DNA of 64,000 nt from assembly GCA_945859605.1 (NCBI GenBank), contig OX243816.1, forward strand, positions 23,642,620 to 23,706,619. The letters run 5' to 3'. This DNA is from Lumbricus rubellus (Eukaryota; Annelida; Clitellata; Crassiclitellata; Lumbricidae). Of this stretch, positions 1-10,367 are shown in pieces (positions within the stretch are counted from its first letter, which is position 1; each line of letters begins with the position of its first letter). The position numbers were made by a program, and so were the translations under genes. Below the pieces are notes generated by a model. It searched no databases. It was not told the DNA's origin and saw nothing but the letters and a program-made list of their open reading frames with translations.

Positions 1-32
1 CAACTGACTAATGAAATGTCCACGAATTCCAT

Positions 33-330
33 TTACTTTCCGGCGTAGAAACTTGGTACAATTCTGGTGCAGATGTTTTCTTTGATAGTGGAATTTTCTA
101 AATTACTGCTGTATGGTAATATCTTATCCACATTTGAAGACCAGTTCCAGCTCATATCACTTCTAGCTAAACAGCTGATGAGCTCCTCATTTATTTTGTG
201 CTTTGACCATGCCATGAAATTGTTCACATTCGTACATGTGACTATAACAGTCACCTTTCAAGACAGTGGTACCGTATGCTCAACCAAAAACCAGTCAAAA
301 TATCTTAGAAAGTGAAGTTTAAGCAAATAC
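33..330. other. Unresolved stretch at the left edge
   Basis: Short open frames exist on both strands (a 73-codon one on the minus strand and an 82-codon one on the plus strand). Neither shows a motif I recognise, and no splice signals tie them to the mS31 gene to the right. It may be a decayed repeat or an exon of something outside the window. I make no functional call. Confidence 0.2.
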
Positions 331-387
331 AGTTATTAATTTTGGCAAAAACATAATATATACATCGTCAGCAGTAACTTATAATAG

Positions 388-797
388 GGGCCAAAGTCAC
401 CCCCAACTAGGGCCAAAGTCACCCCAAAATTTTTTCTTGCATTTTTAACTTACTTACTAGCGACATCGCAAAACAAACGGTGCGCCATACGCATGCCATT
501 ATAATGTACATTGACAAGTGTAATTGTCACCCACGGTATTATTGACGGTAGTTCTCCCAGAAAAATAATTTTGCACATCTTAAAATTTCCCCCTTTTTAA
601 GGCTTGCAAACAAATGTGGAAAATTTCAACAAATATTACAATGAAACCAATCAAATTACTTTAAAATATTCGCTATATAATGACCTATCGCCAGCTGTAA
701 AGCATTTCAAAACCACGTGATAACTACGGAAGCTGGGAGGTGTGCAAACTAATTTTTCCATTTGGGCCAAAGTCACCCCGCGGGCCAAAGTAACCCC
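388..797. repeat. Element bounded by paired GGGCCAAAGTCACCCC motifs
   Basis: The 16-mer GGGCCAAAGTCACCCC occurs at 388-403, 410-425 and 764-779, and once with one change at 782-797. All four copies are in the same orientation, so they form two pairs of direct repeats around 340 bp of AT-rich DNA. No inverted terminal repeat or clear target duplication is visible. It could be a small LTR-like or unclassified non-autonomous element. Confidence 0.45.
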
Positions 798-829
798 GTT
801 TTACGGTACATATTACCAACTTTACTCGC

Positions 830-1110
830 TTCTCGATCCTTTTTCCAAATGGGTTCTGCTCAGAAAGATCTCAGAGATCTCATTCACTCTCCTCATTCCA
901 CAGCTTCCCTCCGACCTCTTCGCTCTTCGAAGTGCAATCCGTTTGTCCCATAATAAAAAAACATTTATGGCCCAAACTAGATCATTTTCCACCATTGCCC
1001 TTTCCCTCTGGAATGCCCTCTCTTCCTCTTTGCTTGTTCTTCCGATATCTATTTCTATCTCTCCTCAAACGCCATTTCTTCTTTCGGAGCACTCACACTG
1101 GAAGTGCTAC
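830..1110 (+). pseudogene. LINE reverse transcriptase C-terminal relic
   Basis: The plus strand encodes, with at least one frameshift, the tail typical of CR1/L2/Jockey-type ORF2: a LRPLRSS-like block near 905-950 in one frame, then MAQTRSF and SLWNALSSS near 967-1025 in another. The same order of motifs ends the better preserved copy at 10368-12520, where the C-terminus reads LRPLRSSDRLDLFVP and later SLWNGLPPS. The frame is broken and no RT core is present, so this is a dead 3' fragment. Confidence 0.65.
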
Positions 1111-1119
1111 TGAATTAGC

Positions 1120-1749
1120 CTACTTTACATTGTGTGAGTCGAACCGGATCACTCTTCGAAGTAGTCGATTTTCAACAGTGGCGCAACTAGGGGGTGCTTG
1201 AGCACCCCCCAGGCTAAAAAAGTGACCCACGCAATTTTTCCAAATCCGATGAGTTTTTTGGTGCGTGGGGGGGGGGGGGGGGGGGGTAGGGGTCATTCGG
1301 TCTTTAAGATACACAATCAAGCAAGTTCCTTTGGCACTCACTACTTCGCACCATCGGCGCTTACAATAATAATTCTGAGCACCCCCTAGGAAAATTTTCT
1401 GGTTGCGCCCCTGATTTTCAATGTCATGTACAAGAGCTTCGGCGCTCTTAATATCTGGCGTCATAAAACCGTAACGTCCCATCTTACGATGAAAGATCTC
1501 TAGTTTTGATCGGTCTTCAGCAGTAATCAGGCCCCACCAGGCAGGAGGAGCGTATAGAGGAGGCGTGCTGTTGTTGTAGCTCTGGCAACGTTGTGTAGGG
1601 CAGTTGCCAGTTGGTGGCAGTCCATGAGCTCTTAGGACGCTCAAGGCGTCGATGGAGGAAGAGCAAGAACTCAGGACACGACTGACATGCGACGAAGCCC
1701 GTAAGTCACTGCTGATGGTTACAGCGTGAACAACCAGTATTTTCTCCAA
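1120..1749 (-). pseudogene. LINE RT C-terminal relic split by a hAT MITE
   Basis: Reading from 1749 downward, the minus strand codes for the region after the RT core of a CR1/L2-like ORF2: SSDLRASSHV, a block with RAHGLPPT, then APAWWGL and KMGRYGFM. Near 1414 the frame runs into the 238-bp MITE at 1176-1413. Beyond it the LINE resumes at 1167 with NRLLRRV. The 630-nt open frame is therefore a chimera of LINE plus MITE, not a gene. Orientation is opposite to the neighbouring relic at 830-1110. Confidence 0.65.
1176..1413. mobile_element. hAT-type MITE, 8-bp TSD attttcaa
   Basis: The ends read CAGTGGCGCAACTAGG and, inverted, CAGGGGCGCAACCAG. The 8-bp target duplication attttcaa is present at 1168-1175 and 1414-1421. 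CAG...CTG ends plus an 8-bp TSD are the hAT signature. A run of 20 G residues sits at 1267-1286. There is no transposase, so the element is non-autonomous. It interrupts the LINE relic at 1120-1749 and is therefore younger. Confidence 0.85.
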
Positions 1750-3052
1750 TTAATCATATGCATGTCCTAACACTTAAGTATTAGGGGGACAAATGCATGG
1801 ACGGTCCGGCCCTCACTTTAAACATCGACGAGGACCATCCCCTCTGCCCCCGACTAAATCTCCGCCCATGCATGCACAACTCAGTTGGCTGAATTGTCTG
1901 AAGACAGACTGCGCGTAGGCCTACAGCCATTAGCCTAATATGCCTAATGATCCTAACCACGTCACCCGGTATTTACTCCCTCCCTTTTAGGAACGGATAT
2001 AACCATTGAGTTTGACCACATAATATTTTACTAGGCCTGCTATACATAGGCTATATATGCTAGGCTAGATATCGTCAGAACTGATCGTCATTTAGCGCAT
2101 TCTATTTAAGCACAATCTAGGCTAATAGTCTAACATTTTATCTTTGCGTTATGACAGTCTCCGCAAATTCCCTTTACAATATTGACTGTTTAAGTTGCGC
2201 CTGTGTCAGCTTAGCACCTCTAATGACGATTTGATTGATTAATTACAAATAACACACACACCACGACACTGTAGGCTAGCTAGGCCTACTCGTCCGTGAA
2301 AACGTGCAAATCATTCAATTGGAACACCATAACCTACAAAAATTAGCGAAGAAGGCCTAGTATTGATTTTCGGATAATAATTAATAACTATGACATAGTT
2401 AAATTGTTTTAGAACTCTTTAGACACTCAAAAAGAATAATAATTATAGTAAGATCGACGTTTGTTTACAACTGAGAGACAGCATGTTTGCTACTGAATAT
2501 TCATTAAGCGGCGTTTAATTCATGACGAAATTATGACGTTGACTATTGAATATTCAAAGTTTGGCGATTTACTAGCGATGAAATGGTACGCTTTCTACTC
2601 AATATTCATAAAGCGGTGATTTATTGATGCACCACTGCCAAAAACAGAGTTCTGTACCAATTTGCTTCTTAAAAAGATGCAAATTGATCCTGAACTGTGT
2701 ATCTCTTTTTGCAATATCTACGCACAAATATGTACACGAAAAAGTAAAATGTAGCTTGTCATCAGTTTTTCGGAGGTCTTACAGTGAGAATATTTTTTAA
2801 CGCTCGGACTACATCCCATGTACATCTATACATGACAAAATTTGACTTACTTTATTGCGCCTGCCAGAACAACATCGCCAAACCCTAATGACTATCCAGC
2901 AATCAGGCAATGGTACATTGTGCACAATTGTCTATAGGATAGGCTTTTTTCTTTGTTACCTAATCATACAACATTATTTAACTTGAGTTACTTGACTAAA
3001 AATAATCATAAATAAAGATATTTACTTATTTATGCTTACTTCGATTTTTTAC
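1750..3052. other. AT-rich non-coding DNA downstream of the mS31 exons
   Basis: No convincing exon was found on either strand. The stretch contains several TAGGCCTA-type palindromes around 1910-2350. The missing C-terminal exons of mS31 would be expected here or further left, but I could not find them. Confidence 0.4.
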
Positions 3053-3195
3053 GGTGTTTCATGTCATTTATTGCACTACCAAACCTCTCCGGATAATTCT
3101 GTCCTGAACCCTGCCTTCCTGTCTTTCCAACATTCACTGATTCTTTGCTCAAACCAGTTGAAACCTTTTCAAGTTTCATTCCAGAGAGCAACGAG
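3053..3195 (-). CDS. MRPS31: mS31 exon 3
   Basis: The acceptor is ttgttcttcgttttag just upstream of 3195. The AG left from exon 2 plus C gives Ser, and the frame then reads SLLSGMKLEKVSTG and, later, NYPERFGSAINDMK. The likely donor is GTAAAA at 3052-3047. The next exon was not found. Confidence 0.65.
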
Positions 3196-5000
3196 CTAAA
3201 ACGAAGAACAAAATTTAGCTTAAGTGCTCATCACACAATAAAAATTTCACAAAATTTCATTTGTATCAAAGCAAGCTGCTCAGGTGTTAATCACAAACAA
3301 ATTTCGGCACTATAATTTTAATTCACCCGAACACGTTTTTTTTTCAGTTCGACTTCTATTTAGCTAACAAATATTTTTCATCCACTAGTTAGTCGAAAAT
3401 TCGTTTCATCAGTACAGCTTCTATTTAAGTAGCAACAATTGCTTTTATTCATCCAACTTCCACTTAAATAACATTTATTTTTTATCAATCGAGCTTCAGT
3501 TTAAGCAATAACATTTTCATCGATCCAGATTCCATTACAGTAAAATGATTTTGTGTCAATCTGATTTGAAGACTTTGTTGTTCACGATACGAATACATTA
3601 CCGCTTAAATAAAATCGAAATCAATCTGTTAATATTGTGAAACAATCGTCCATAGTCCTTGGTATTGTCCTGAAAAGTAGCCATATACCTAACGCTTGCC
3701 TTTTCTCCCAACTGTTGGCCATCGTAAGACCTATTCTGATGCTCCTGCAATTTCTTCAGAAGGTCTGATCGTAGTTTCTGTGCATCTTTTCCAATTGCAT
3801 CAGCTACAGCACTGACAGCAGTGATAAGCTCTTTGTCAAAGCCTTGCTCATCTGGCCTACAACATAAACACCATATGGTAAGTAATTTGGTTTTATTTTA
3901 GTAGAGAATGAAGTTGAGTCAAAGTCTTACAGAGCCCTTCTTAATCATCATGAGAATATAGACTCATCACATTTCAGCAGAGGTGGTATATGGTCATGCA
4001 GAGCGAGTGGAGAATACCAACATCAAAAGAATAAGTAATGAAAGCTAAAGGGGTTAAATATTTGCTGTGCCTCAATATAAAACCAGTACAAGCATTATTT
4101 ATATTAAAAACCAAAAATAGCACTATCCAGGTTCTGAGTTCTGACATATTTGGAAAGGGCACAAAAAACTGATTGCACAAAAATATTTCAGCCCTCTAGC
4201 TCGTTTCTTGGCCGAGTTATAACGGTCGAAACTTGGTGTAGGCCTATCATGCCGTTTTCTCGCGGTACGTTTTTTGATCATTAACTTAAAACATTAGGTA
4301 AACGTCAAGACTGACTGCCCGTACTCCAAACAATATGGCCGTTAACGAATGCAATAAAATTAGAGCGAGTGAGGGTCGGTTAGGGCTCAGGTTAGGCGTC
4401 GTGAGGGTCGGTTAGGGCTCAGGTTAGGCGTCGTGAGGGTCGGTTAGGGTTAGTTTTAGGGTTGGTGCAGTCATTCTGCTGAAATTGAAGCTGAATTGAT
4501 GAACAATGTCGTCGATGGTCGCGCTCTAATTTTATTGCATTCGTTGGCAGCCATATTGTTTGGAGTACGGGCAGCCAGTCTTGACGTTTACCAAACATTA
4601 TTATCTCGGTTAAATTTTGAGATATTCTGCTCAACTTTTCACTGTTATTCCATATATTGCGTGTTGTTAATGTAAAAATTTCAGAAAAATCCAAAGGGAT
4701 GTGGTGGCAAATTGTCCTTTTACTGGTTGATTTGACATGGAATGACCCTACAGCCAACACTGACCGACGAATTTCCGGTCGATTCTTGTCCCTGATGGTC
4801 GTTTGCCTGCGTCTTGCCCGACCGGGCTTAGCTAAGTCCAACTGAGATGTATCAGAGCCTTCGCCAGAAACATTCCGAGATTCGTCATCATCGGAGGTAG
4901 ACTTATTGCTCCACAATCGTCCTGTCAGTTTCGCATTGAATCGATATGTTACTAGTCGTCTTACAGTCGCACACGTTATCATACTTAATACCGCGGCCAT
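3053..5000 (-). CDS. MRPS31: Mitochondrial small-subunit ribosomal protein mS31 (partial, 3 exons)
   Basis: Three minus-strand exons join with matching phases: 4765-5000, 3689-3856 and 3053-3195. The protein starts MAAVLSMITCATVRR, an Arg-rich, acid-free N-terminus typical of a mitochondrial targeting peptide. Exon 2 contains ELITAVSAVADAIGK followed by LRSDLLKKLQEH, which parallels the conserved ELVAAASAVADSL / KSELLSQLQQHE stretch of vertebrate MRPS31. Exon 3 has SSLLSGMKLEKVS where human has a similar IISDMKV block. mS31 is a metazoan-specific component of the 28S mitoribosomal subunit, so the product should act in mitochondrial translation. The ATG at 5000 was chosen because it opens the frame, has G at +4 and precedes the targeting peptide. 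The C-terminal half is not visible. Identification rests on remembered family sequence. Confidence 0.75.
3330..3565. repeat. Diverged tandem repeat in mS31 intron 2
   Basis: Five or six degenerate copies of a roughly 38-bp unit occur, each with a core like TCATCNANCCANCTTCNATT followed by a TTAA-rich spacer. The same unit, better preserved, fills the core of the TIR element at 31652-32363. The intron copy may be the remnant of a similar element. Confidence 0.5.
3689..3856 (-). CDS. MRPS31: mS31 exon 2
   Basis: The acceptor is tttatgttgtag at 3857-3868 and the donor is GTATAT just after GTTAG. The exon is 168 nt: 1 nt, 55 codons, 2 nt. It carries the AVSAVADA and LKKLQEHQ block used to recognise mS31. 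If this donor were skipped, the frame would stay open to about 3590, so the exact 3' end is slightly uncertain. Confidence 0.75.
4297..4592. mobile_element. MITE with roughly 70-bp TIRs and 8-bp TSD aaacatta
   Basis: The left arm begins GGTAAACGTCAAGACTG and the right arm ends with its inverted copy. The arms match over about 70 bp. The target duplication aaacatta is at 4289-4296 and 4593-4600. GG...CC ends with an 8-bp TSD would fit Merlin- or Mutator-like families; the class is not settled. The core (4369-4452) is a G-rich tandem array. It lies in mS31 intron 1. Confidence 0.8.
4369..4452 (+). repeat. G-rich 34-bp tandem array (GGTTAGG/GGTCGG)
   Basis: About two and a half copies of a 34-bp unit containing GAGGGTCGGTTAGGG and CAGGTTAGGCGTCGT are found. 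The unit contains TTAGGG-like words but is not a true telomere repeat. A related array is at 53530-53690. Confidence 0.7.
4765..5000 (-). CDS. MRPS31: mS31 exon 1 (targeting peptide)
   Basis: The exon covers 78 codons plus 2 nt. It ends at CGTCG followed by the donor GTCAGT at 4764-4759. The open frame runs on to 4419, but that extension is intron plus MITE. The leftover CG joins the first G of exon 2 to give Arg. Acidic and Ser-rich residues follow the targeting peptide (DDDESRNVSGEGSD), then a basic patch near residues 60-75. Confidence 0.75.
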
Positions 5001-5770
5001 ATTTGCCAGGGTTGCAACTTGCCAGATTTTGGAAACGCTTTATCGCAAGATCAAAGACACCCGGTCACGTTGAAAAGTCGCCCAAAAGTCGCGAGATGAG
5101 CAGTTAAATGTAGACATTAGCAAAATTTGCTATGCAAATTAAAAACCTACTTTATCGGTTTCCTAACCGCGTCAGTGACATGTAGGCTAACGAAACCATC
5201 AACGTAGGCCTAAAAAATTAGAAGGCAAACTGCTTAATTCTTACGGTAGGCTAGTACGTAGGCCTATATGCCATCGAACGTTTCAGGCTGTCGGCAGCCT
5301 ATATATGCAGTGCCACTCCTTGGGTTTTTGGCACAAGATCTTGGATTTTTCGATCCGAACTTGGGAAAAAATTTTTTGGGACGATTGGTTATTTGGGTTT
5401 TTTAAAACTTTTTTTACCAAACAATCTTGGGTTTTTTCGATCCGAACTTGGGAACTTGTTTTTTTTTAAAGGGAAGAACTTGATTTTTTGCAAATATTCA
5501 CGAAACTCAGGATATTTTGGAAGGATTTGGACGGATGACAAAAAAGTCATCAGAATTTTTGGACGGGAAATTGGAAAAATGTTTGGTCCGGATGCCTAAA
5601 AAAAGTCGTCAGAATTTTTGGGACGGAAAATTGTGGACATTTTTGGACGACTTGAGCAACTTGGGTTTTCTAGGGTTTTTTAGACGCTCCGACTTGGATT
5701 TCTTATTTTGGAGAGTGCTGCCTATGTGCTCTGCCTCTGATTTAGGGCTGTAATCAGAGGTAGGGTAGGC
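5001..5770. other. Region upstream of mS31 with CTTGGG-rich repeats
   Basis: This holds the presumed mS31 promoter, but I see no TATA box or clear core element. From 5320 to 5700 the sequence repeats CTTGGGTTTTTTCGATCCG-like blocks (about 5336 and 5428). It also has the imperfect palindrome GGATGACAAAAAAGTCATC near 5532, a motif that recurs in several MITEs of this window. Confidence 0.4.
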
Positions 5771-5774
5771 CTAT

Positions 5775-6070
5775 ACGCGGGTATCGGGCACGGGTAAAAT
5801 GCTGATTTGCTGATTGCTGATTTGCTGATCGGCAAGGGGTAAAATGCTGATTAGGAACGTGCTGATTTCTCATGCTGATTGGTGGGTAAAATGCTGATCA
5901 GAAAATGCTGATTGTAACAAGTAAGTAAGCAAGTACAGCCTTTATTATTCCAATCGCAAACGAATAATGCATGGGAAATCGAAGTAAAAATACATCACGA
6001 TGATACCAATAAATGAAAAGTAGACTAATGTAAACAGAATGTTAATAAGTGTAAAGCGTTCTAGTTAACA
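5775..6070 (-). repeat. Composite repeat copy A: GCTGATT block plus CTTA-tailed end
   Basis: From 5785 to 5920 the plus strand is built of GCTGATTTGCTGATTGCTG-type units and ends in AAGTAAGTAAG at about 5920-5932. This is followed by a segment with AATCGCAAACGAATAATG. Read on the minus strand, the latter is an element end with AATAA and a (CTTA)n tail. The same composite, inverted, is at 16130-16410; 5790-5860 and its partner are almost identical. Confidence 0.65.
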
Positions 6071-6230
6071 AAACAAGAGAAACAAAGGCGCATATTAAGT
6101 CATTTTATTCGAAGATGAGTAGGACTAGGCCTATTTGATATAAAAACTCTCTGAATTTCATTGCGTAACTTCTGGGCTATTTAATTTTTGACAGGCAAAG
6201 TACATAATATGTAGGCTACTTTCCGCGTAT

Positions 6231-6343
6231 GTTCCGCGCAGATGTAGGCCTACACAACTTATACTCTAACTAGCCTATTAGGCCTACAGGTAGGCCTAGG
6301 CTATATTGCGTAAAAGTTGTGTAGGCCTACTTCTGCGCGGAAC
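6231..6343. repeat. Palindromic element with 30-bp arms around TAGGCCTA
   Basis: The arm GTTCCGCGCAGATGTAGG... at 6231-6260 is repeated inverted at 6314-6343 with one or two mismatches; the 53-bp loop holds two more TAGGCC words. It would fold into a strong hairpin. It may be a tiny foldback MITE. Confidence 0.7.
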
Positions 6344-7223
6344 AATGTCATCGCTACACCAAATCATCATTGACTAGGCCTATAATATATACCTGGTAAC
6401 TAATAGACCCATATTAAAAGCAAAACTGTGCAACTTCGTATAGGGCGTATTAGGCCTAGGGCCTATAGATGTGCACTGTTGAATGTAGACTATTCCTTAC
6501 TCGTTTTTGCTTAAATGATGACTTCTCAACTGAGAAACATTTAAAACTTGCCTGTGCTGTAGAAATTGATTGGTAGGCTATCATGATGATAATTATTTTC
6601 ATTTTATTAGACTCTTGCTGATATATGAAGCAATTCAAGCAAAATAATATGAAGAACCTTTCGATCAATGCCAGCGACAAAATTATAGGCCTATAACTTC
6701 CGAGTTCCGAATGAGATTACATACTTTACAATGCTACCAGATCGAATAGGATGATGCGGTCTCCTGTATCAGCTCTTACAGTGAAATAAATGGCAGAACA
6801 GTGTGCAGATTTGAAAATAAGTGCATGGACGCCGTCCATGCAGCCACTTTAAGCCAAGAGCCCTATTGACATTATTCATGTTGCCTACAGGCCTAACTAT
6901 ATGGAAGCCTTAACCTGTAGCCTAGGTCTACTTGTGTAATTTGTTTAAGTTGTGTCTGTGTGAGACTGTGTCAGCTTAACTAAGCTTGTTGGTATTCAAT
7001 AAACAATTAAGTAGCCTATAGACGTGTTCCATTGTTTCATTTTTTGCTGGGAAATACAAAATTGGTGACGTTAGAACAGTAGGCCTACCAGCTTATATGC
7101 ATCAATCTGAGTTGATTCTGACTTTTTCAACGACGATAATTCCGTGCTTTGGAACTCTGAGACAAGAAATAATTTAATAATTTGTTCGTCATAATTCTCA
7201 TTATGCTCATCCTTACTTTCGAC

Positions 7224-7226
<3 letters not shown>
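6344..7226. other. Non-coding, TAGGCCTA-rich
   Basis: There is no exon or recognised element. GGCCTA words recur at 6370-6480, 6685, 6890-6930 and 7080. A short hairpin GCATGGACGCCGTCCATGC is at 6823-6841. Confidence 0.35.

Positions 7227-7269
<43 letters not shown>
7227..7269. repeat. (AT)n microsatellite
   Basis: This is about 21 uninterrupted AT dinucleotides. Confidence 0.95.
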
Positions 7270-7272
<3 letters not shown>

Positions 7273-8284
7273 TTCGGCTATAGGCCCAGCCCTCCATGCA
7301 GTGAAAAATCTTCCAAAACAATAATCAAACGATAATTTCTAATCTCCGATGATCCGAGCAGACTCATGGAGTGTGAGTCTGCTAATTAAAAGTCCAAGCG
7401 GCCTCTATTCTGTTCAGAAATGGGATAATGATCATAATGTCATGCAGTTGGTCAAATCACTCATATACTATTAATTATATAACAGCTGCCCTTCTGCTAC
7501 TTCTTTGACCTTAGAACCATGGCTGATAAAAGAATTACAGGTAGACCTAGATGATGACACTGTGGAATGTGGACTGGTTCAACACAGTTACGATATTTAT
7601 CCTAGGCCTACTGTGTGAAAATGATCAGCCAAACCCAATTTCTTACAAGGCCAGTTTCAAGAGCAAACAGCTTGGAATGGGGCGGACATAACCTAATAAT
7701 TAAAGGTGAACTGAAGTCGACCTACGCTACTCGAAACAGCTGTCCATGTCCAAGGCAACGAAAACAGACTTGCTTGTCTAACAACAGAGTCATTCCTATG
7801 ATTTACCATTTTCAAAATTTTGACTTCTGTTTGGAAAATTGAGAGGCATGCAGTTTGCCAGAACCAAACACTGACTAAACCTCTGAAAATGAGGACTGTG
7901 ACTTAGTGTCATGGTTATTGATTATTGCTGTTCACAACTGTTTTGCCTTGGTTTTATTAAGAAATTCGGTATTTTGACTTTGAGGCATTCTTTTGCAATG
8001 TTGTTAGTTTAAATTTATAAACATTATTGAATATTGCCAAGTTGTACAATGCTTCCTAATTCTATAGTTTATATGGCATCTTTAAAAGGATATTAAAATA
8101 CATAACAATTATTCAAATTTGATATTATTGTTTTATTTATAATATATGTGATCAGTTCATAAAAATCTTCACTTTGAAGTTTGAACTTAAAATAATTATT
8201 GCTCATTGTAGTATCTTGCTAGCCAATAAGTCATTGGGGCGATGGGCAGTGGCCGGGGCAATTCGAGTAATAATAAAGAAACAG
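7270..8284. other. Non-coding stretch, nothing recognised
   Basis: A 75-codon frame at 7615-7842 lacks any motif or splice context. I see no repeat structure beyond AT-rich sequence. Confidence 0.3.
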
Positions 8285-8900
8285 TAAAGAGAACGTTACA
8301 AACCACTACACTTATAATTTACAATTTCTCTTCCATAAGAGAACATCATTGTACTTGTGCCATAAGTGCATGTATACAACACAGACAAAATACAATACAG
8401 GCAAAGTGAGTACTTAATGATACCTTACAAGCAAAAAATGCAAAATTCCTTTTATCTGCAAAGGTGCATCATTATCTTGGGACTTTTCAGCATATATAGA
8501 CTATAGAGACATGTGTAAAACTGAAAAGTGTAAAGATGGTTTGAGGAGTGCTTAATACAAACCAGAAAGCGGAGGATATGGAATGTTTCAATGAACTGCA
8601 AATATAACGCTACACACCACTACACTTAAAATTCACAGTTTTTCATCCATAATAGAACATCATTGTAAAATGTGTCATGGCCCATAAGTGCATGTATACA
8701 ACACAGACAAAATACAATATAAAAGTGCATATTTAATTATGCCTTACAAGTAGAACTGTAAAGCTCCTTTCACTGGCAAAGGTGCACAAATCCTTGCTCT
8801 TTCAGGCAAAGGTGCATATGTATTATTTAATTATATTTTACAAGCAGAAGTGCAAACTTCATTTATTGGAAAAGGTGCATAACTTGCAACTTTTCAGCAA
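8285..8900. repeat. Two tandem units of about 315 bp
   Basis: A block starting CCACTACACTTA at about 8303 recurs at about 8618. Both copies continue with AGAACATCATTGTA, AAGTGCATGTATACAACAC and ACAAAATACAATA. Within and after the units GCAAAGGTGCAT-like words repeat five times (about 8458, 8776, 8808, 8870, 9040). Confidence 0.7.
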
Positions 8901-9288
8901 TGTCAATTTTTTCAAAATTTGTGAGAAATTAATTTATTTCTTGAAGTCATGCCACTTTGTGTTCATGTTCCAGGGTCTCTCTGCAGTTATTTAAGATGTG
9001 CTCACAATTCTGTTGTCGCCAGTTTTTGCATTGTACAAAAGGTGCAAACGTTCAAATTCGAATTCCCTCTGAATGCTAGAAACCTATTATTTGCACATTT
9101 TCTTGTAAGACTTAAAGGCCTCGATATTTTTTAACTGACAATAACTTATATCACAACAATTCCACCAAAAATAGTTTAAGGTCTCTAGTACATTACATAT
9201 GATATGGCAAGTTGCAGTCATGATTACGAGGAATGACTACTTGGTCATATGACAGGTTGTAGTCCACCAGTCCATAAATTCAACCATC

Positions 9289-9570
9289 CGTCCGTCCGTG
9301 CATCCATCCATCCATTAAGTCTGACTGTCCACCAATCCACCCATCCATTTTTCCATACATCCATCCATCCATCCATGCACTCACCCATCCACCAACCCAT
9401 CCATCCAGCCATCCATCCATCCATCCATCCCTCCATCCATCCATCCATCCATCCATCCATGTACTCACCCATGATCCACCAACCCATCCATCCATCTATA
9501 GACTATCGATCCATCCGTCCGTCCGTCTGTCTGTCGGTCTGTCTGTCTGTCTGTCTACCTGTTTATATAA
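9289..9570. repeat. (CCAT)n / (TGTC)n microsatellite
   Basis: CCATC-type tetranucleotides run to about 9510, then TCTG/TGTC units to 9560. Open frames across it (IHPSIHPS or MDGWMDGW) are artefacts of the repeat. Confidence 0.9.
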
Positions 9571-9639
9571 ATCCCTTCGTCCGTACACCAAACCATACAT
9601 CCATCCACCAATCTATTCATATATCTATCTGTCACAGTC

Positions 9640-9930
9640 ACAGCATTTCCACAGCACTTCTGCCCAACAGCGAAAAAGCGCTAGGACCAAACAAACAGGT
9701 CCAGTCGAATCCAGCGACCGGCGTCGGGAGGTGAAAGGTCACTGGGTCATAGGCCAGCGGGCAAGACACTATTAACACCTCTGATGCACCCACGGGGCGC
9801 ATTATGAAGAAAAGGCAAAGGGCCGACTGCTGATAGCCCATGGACAGTCTAAGGCGATCGACCTCCCTAGCCCCCACTGCTTGGGCGAAGTACTCAAACG
9901 CTGGCTGACAAAGAGACTAAGTCAGCAAGG
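9640..9930. other. GC-richer unidentified block
   Basis: This block is more GC-rich than its surroundings. Neither strand gives a convincing protein. It could be a SINE-like repeat, but no second copy was seen in the window. Confidence 0.25.
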
Positions 9931-10367
9931 CCTGTCTGTCTACCGATTCTAAAAATAGGCCTACTGTCTGATTAAACGTCTCATCTAATACCTTTACACA
10001 ACATCTGCCAATACTAACGATTTTAATAACAAAACTTGTTATTTTAAATAGACTACGTTTCCCGCACCTGTGTAAAACGTCACTTCCAAAGAAAGATTGC
10101 GTCAAGGTCGTGAGACTCGTGACACCAGGGCTGTTTTAATGGAATTTTTAGAACTGCACAACCCCCTTCTTTCCTTTCACATCCTCCATGGCAAATTACT
10201 TCCAATCAGATGACAATAACCATTTTTTGCTAGTTTTAACTGTACAGAAGTGCTTTTACAGCTACACAAATCCATTTAGAACTGCACATTTTCTTATCCT
10301 TAACTTATCTGACAATTTATAAAGCGCTTCTTGCAGCAAGAGCCTTTCAGAAGCGCTCCCAGTGCGT

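Noticed and set aside
1120..1749. A 209-codon protein gene
   Set aside because: It is a LINE relic fused in frame with a hAT MITE, proved by the 8-bp duplication at the joins.
4419..4764. Continuation of the 193-codon mS31 frame beyond exon 1
   Set aside because: It crosses a consensus-like donor and then enters a MITE; phase with exon 2 supports splicing at 4765.
9245..9734. IHPSIHPS and MDGWMDGW frames
   Set aside because: Artefacts of the (CCAT)n repeat.
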